Source of the DNA: Duganella sp. BJB480
Lineage (GTDB): Bacteria; Pseudomonadota; Gammaproteobacteria; Burkholderiales; Burkholderiaceae_D
DNA length: 64,000 nucleotides
Direction: 5' to 3'
Assembly (NCBI GenBank): GCA_003416985.1
Contig: QVIN01000002.1
Span: 186,001 to 250,000, forward strand
The notes beneath the pieces are model-generated. The model had not been told where the DNA came from, did no database searches, and saw only the letters and a list, made by a program, of their open reading frames with translations. Position numbers and translations under genes: made by a program. Each line of letters opens with the position of its first letter. Within the stretch, counting starts at the first letter, position 1. This document shows positions 62,355 to 64,000 of the stretch, in pieces.

Positions 62355-63467
62355 ATGTCACGCTTGATTCCCCTTCTACTGCTGACGCTGGCCGCTGCCA
62401 GCACCCAGGCCGCCCCGCGCTACAACGTTGTCGACCTCGGCGGCAGCGACAGCAGCGCCTACGCCATCAACAGCCTGGGCCTGGTGGCCGGCGCTGAATA
62501 CAGCCCGTCCGGCGTGCCGCAGGCGGCGCTGTTCCACGACGGCATCATCACCCGCCTGGGCACGCTGGGCGGCGCCAGCAGCACGGCCACCGGTATCAAT
62601 GCCTATGGGCAGCTGGTCGGCGGCGCCACCGATGCGGACGGGCTCCGGCGCGCCTTCCTCTACGCCAACGGCGCCATGCGCGACCTCGGCACGCTGGGCG
62701 GCGCCGAAGCCGAGGCCAGGCGCATCAACGACGCCGGCCAGATCGTCGGCAGCGCCGCCAATGCGGACAACCTGTGGCACGCCTTCCTGTATTCGGGCGG
62801 CGGCATGCGCGACCTCGGCACGCTCGGCGGCGAAATCAGCAACGCCTTCGACATCAACGTCCACGGCCAGGTGGCCGGCAACGCGGCCATCAGCGACGCC
62901 ATCGCCTTCCACGCCGTCCAAGCCTTCCTGTACGAAGGCGCGGCGCTGCGGGACCTGGGCACCTTCGGCGGCACCAACAGCGCCGCCTGGAGCCTGAACG
63001 ACGCCGGCCACGCGGTCGGCTACGCGGCCGTCGCCGACGACGCGGCCGACCACGCCTTCCTGTACGCCAACGGCGCCATGCACGACCTCGGCACGCTGGG
63101 CGGCACTTACAGCTTCGCCGCCGGCATCAACAACGCGGACCAGGTGGTGGGCGTCTCCAACATCGCGGGCGATGGCGGCAGCAGCGGCTTTCTCTACAGC
63201 GGCGGCGTGATGCTGGACCTGAACACGCTGATCGATCCGGCCACCGGCTGGCGCATCAACGACGCCCACGACATCAACGACCATCAGCAGATCGCCGCCA
63301 CCGGCTGCAGGGCCGGCGTCTGCCGCGCGCTGCGGCTGGACCTGGCCGCAGCGGTGCCCGAACCCGCCACGTGGCTGACGCTGTCGGCGGGGCTGGGCCT
63401 GCTGGGCCTGGCCGCCCGCAACAGCCGGCGTGCCGCAAGCGAGGGCGATATCGCCGCCGGCGTATAG
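62355..63467 (+). CDS. HAF-repeat PEP-CTERM exported protein
   Basis: A 370-residue protein with a signal peptide (SRLIPLLLLTLAAASTQAAP) and about six HAF-type repeats of roughly 45-50 residues, each carrying (R/H)DLGT(L/F)GG, an I-N-x-x-G-Q-(V/I)-(V/A)-G core and HAFLY. A C-terminal PEP-CTERM sorting signal closes it: VPEPATWLTLSAGLGLLGLA then Arg-rich. The repeats may form a beta-propeller. PEP-CTERM proteins are processed by an exosortase, usually in exopolysaccharide-producing bacteria. ATG 62355 has GGAG about nine bases upstream. Function unknown. Confidence 0.88.
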   Translation: MSRLIPLLLLTLAAASTQAAPRYNVVDLGGSDSSAYAINSLGLVAGAEYSPSGVPQAALFHDGIITRLGTLGGASSTATGINAYGQLVGGATDADGLRRAFLYANGAMRDLGTLGGAEAEARRINDAGQIVGSAANADNLWHAFLYSGGGMRDLGTLGGEISNAFDINVHGQVAGNAAISDAIAFHAVQAFLYEGAALRDLGTFGGTNSAAWSLNDAGHAVGYAAVADDAADHAFLYANGAMHDLGTLGGTYSFAAGINNADQVVGVSNIAGDGGSSGFLYSGGVMLDLNTLIDPATGWRINDAHDINDHQQIAATGCRAGVCRALRLDLAAAVPEPATWLTLSAGLGLLGLAARNSRRAASEGDIAAGV

Positions 63468-63538
63468 CGGCTATCGGCGCGGCAAGGCCACAGCCGCGCC
63501 TCCCTCACGTAGGATGCGCTCTCAACCTGGAGACTCCT

Positions 63539-63916
63539 ATGGACAACGCACGCTTCAACGCCGAACAACTGGCGGTGCTGGAACCGATACAAAACTACTT
63601 CCAGGGCCACGCCCGGGACGACGCCGACTTCATGCGCAAGGCCTTCCTGCCGACCGCCCACATCGAATCGATGCGCGAAGGCGTGTTCACGTCGTGGCCG
63701 CTGGAGGTGTATTGCGAACGCTTCAAGCGCACGCCGGCCGCCGACGAGGCGCAGCGCCGCCGCACAACCGACTGGATCGAGGTGCACGGCAACGCCGCCT
63801 GCGCCCGCATCACGCTGGAGCACGGCGCGACGACCTTCGTCGATTACTTCGTCCTGCTCAAGACCGCGGAAGGCTGGAAGATCGCCAACAAGGCCTTCCA
63901 CGGCCAGGCCGCCTGA
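63539..63916 (+). CDS. Small NTF2-like protein (putative lumazine-binding/SnoaL type)
   Basis: A 125-residue cone-shaped NTF2-like protein: an N-terminal helix pair (VLEPIQNYFQGHARDDADFM), FLPTAHIESMREGVF, then beta strands ending VDYFVLLKTAEGWKIANKAF. This family includes enzymes and ligand-binding proteins; no activity can be assigned. ATG 63539 has GGAG six bases upstream. It stands alone, convergent with a gene at the right edge. Confidence 0.8.
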   Translation: MDNARFNAEQLAVLEPIQNYFQGHARDDADFMRKAFLPTAHIESMREGVFTSWPLEVYCERFKRTPAADEAQRRRTTDWIEVHGNAACARITLEHGATTFVDYFVLLKTAEGWKIANKAFHGQAA

Positions 63917-63922
63917 CGTCCT

Positions 63923-64000
63923 TCAACTGACGGCCGGGCCGGGAATCGGCATCGGCCACGCGATCTCGAACATCGCCCCGCCGGCGTCGCCGCGCCGGTA
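63923..64000 (-). CDS. 3' end of a minus-strand gene, probably histidine kinase (truncated by window)
   Basis: The frame reads from the right edge to a TGA at 63923-63925 and gives the 25-residue C-terminus YRRGDAGGAMFEIAWPMPIP plus GPAVS. The GGAMFEIAWP pattern is what HATPase domains of sensor kinases look like at their last strand. Too little is present to say more. Confidence 0.5.
   Translation of the reverse strand, partial: YRRGDAGGAMFEIAWPMPIPGPAVS

Overview
The window is high-GC and densely coded. Gene content and protein style (Tat-exported enzymes, a PEP-CTERM protein, a betaproteobacterial-type type VI secretion locus, an MCP/CheA cluster) suggest a betaproteobacterium, most likely Oxalobacteraceae (Massilia/Duganella/Janthinobacterium-like). 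The taxonomic call is inference; no rRNA, tRNA, CRISPR array or insertion sequence was recognised.

Region 1 (1-8.0 kb) is amino-acid and D-amino-acid metabolism. It holds the 3' end of an AAA+ ATPase, an exported RidA-like protein and an AroP-type permease. A minus-strand group follows (atypical SDR, Tat-exported polysaccharide deacetylase, Tat-exported class V aminotransferase), divergent from a TIM-barrel-like protein coupled to a D-serine dehydratase/D-threonine aldolase-like PLP enzyme. Region 2 (8.0-19.0 kb) holds a large hybrid histidine kinase, a glycerate module (MFS transporter and glycerate 2-kinase divergent from a CdaR-type regulator, with a palindrome between them), a second amino-acid permease, a CPA1-type cation/proton antiporter and a GNAT/FemAB-like acetyltransferase.

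Region 3 (19.0-55.5 kb) is a complete-looking type VI secretion (T6SS) locus in four blocks: (a) minus strand 26581-19211, a membrane protein, vgrG, a DUF4123 adaptor, a DUF3304 immunity candidate and a Tle1-type phospholipase effector, ending in a vgrG remnant; (b) plus strand 26788-35816, an M15 peptidase, a degenerate ketosynthase-like protein, tssM, tagF, a BON-OmpA protein and tssA; (c) minus strand 45748-35830, a TPR lipoprotein, tssB, tssC, hcp, tssE, tssF, tssG, clpV and a lipoprotein; (d) plus strand 46015-55473, tssK, tssL, a second vgrG, an Ig-like candidate effector and five closely packed, mostly exported small proteins. No recognisable tssJ or PAAR gene is present. The Tle1/DUF3304 part is clearly AT-richer than its surroundings and looks acquired.

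Region 4 (55.9-62.3 kb) is a chemosensory cluster: REC-ANTAR regulator, STAS protein, CheA with a tandem MshEN-like repeat, MCP, CheW and CheR. It has no cheB or stand-alone cheY in the window. Region 5 (62.3-64 kb) has a HAF-repeat PEP-CTERM protein, a small NTF2-like protein, and the last codons of a minus-strand gene that resembles a histidine kinase.

The best candidates for something undescribed are the effector/exported-protein chain at 50.9-55.5 kb, the ketosynthase-like protein inside the T6SS core, and the CheA that may sense c-di-GMP.
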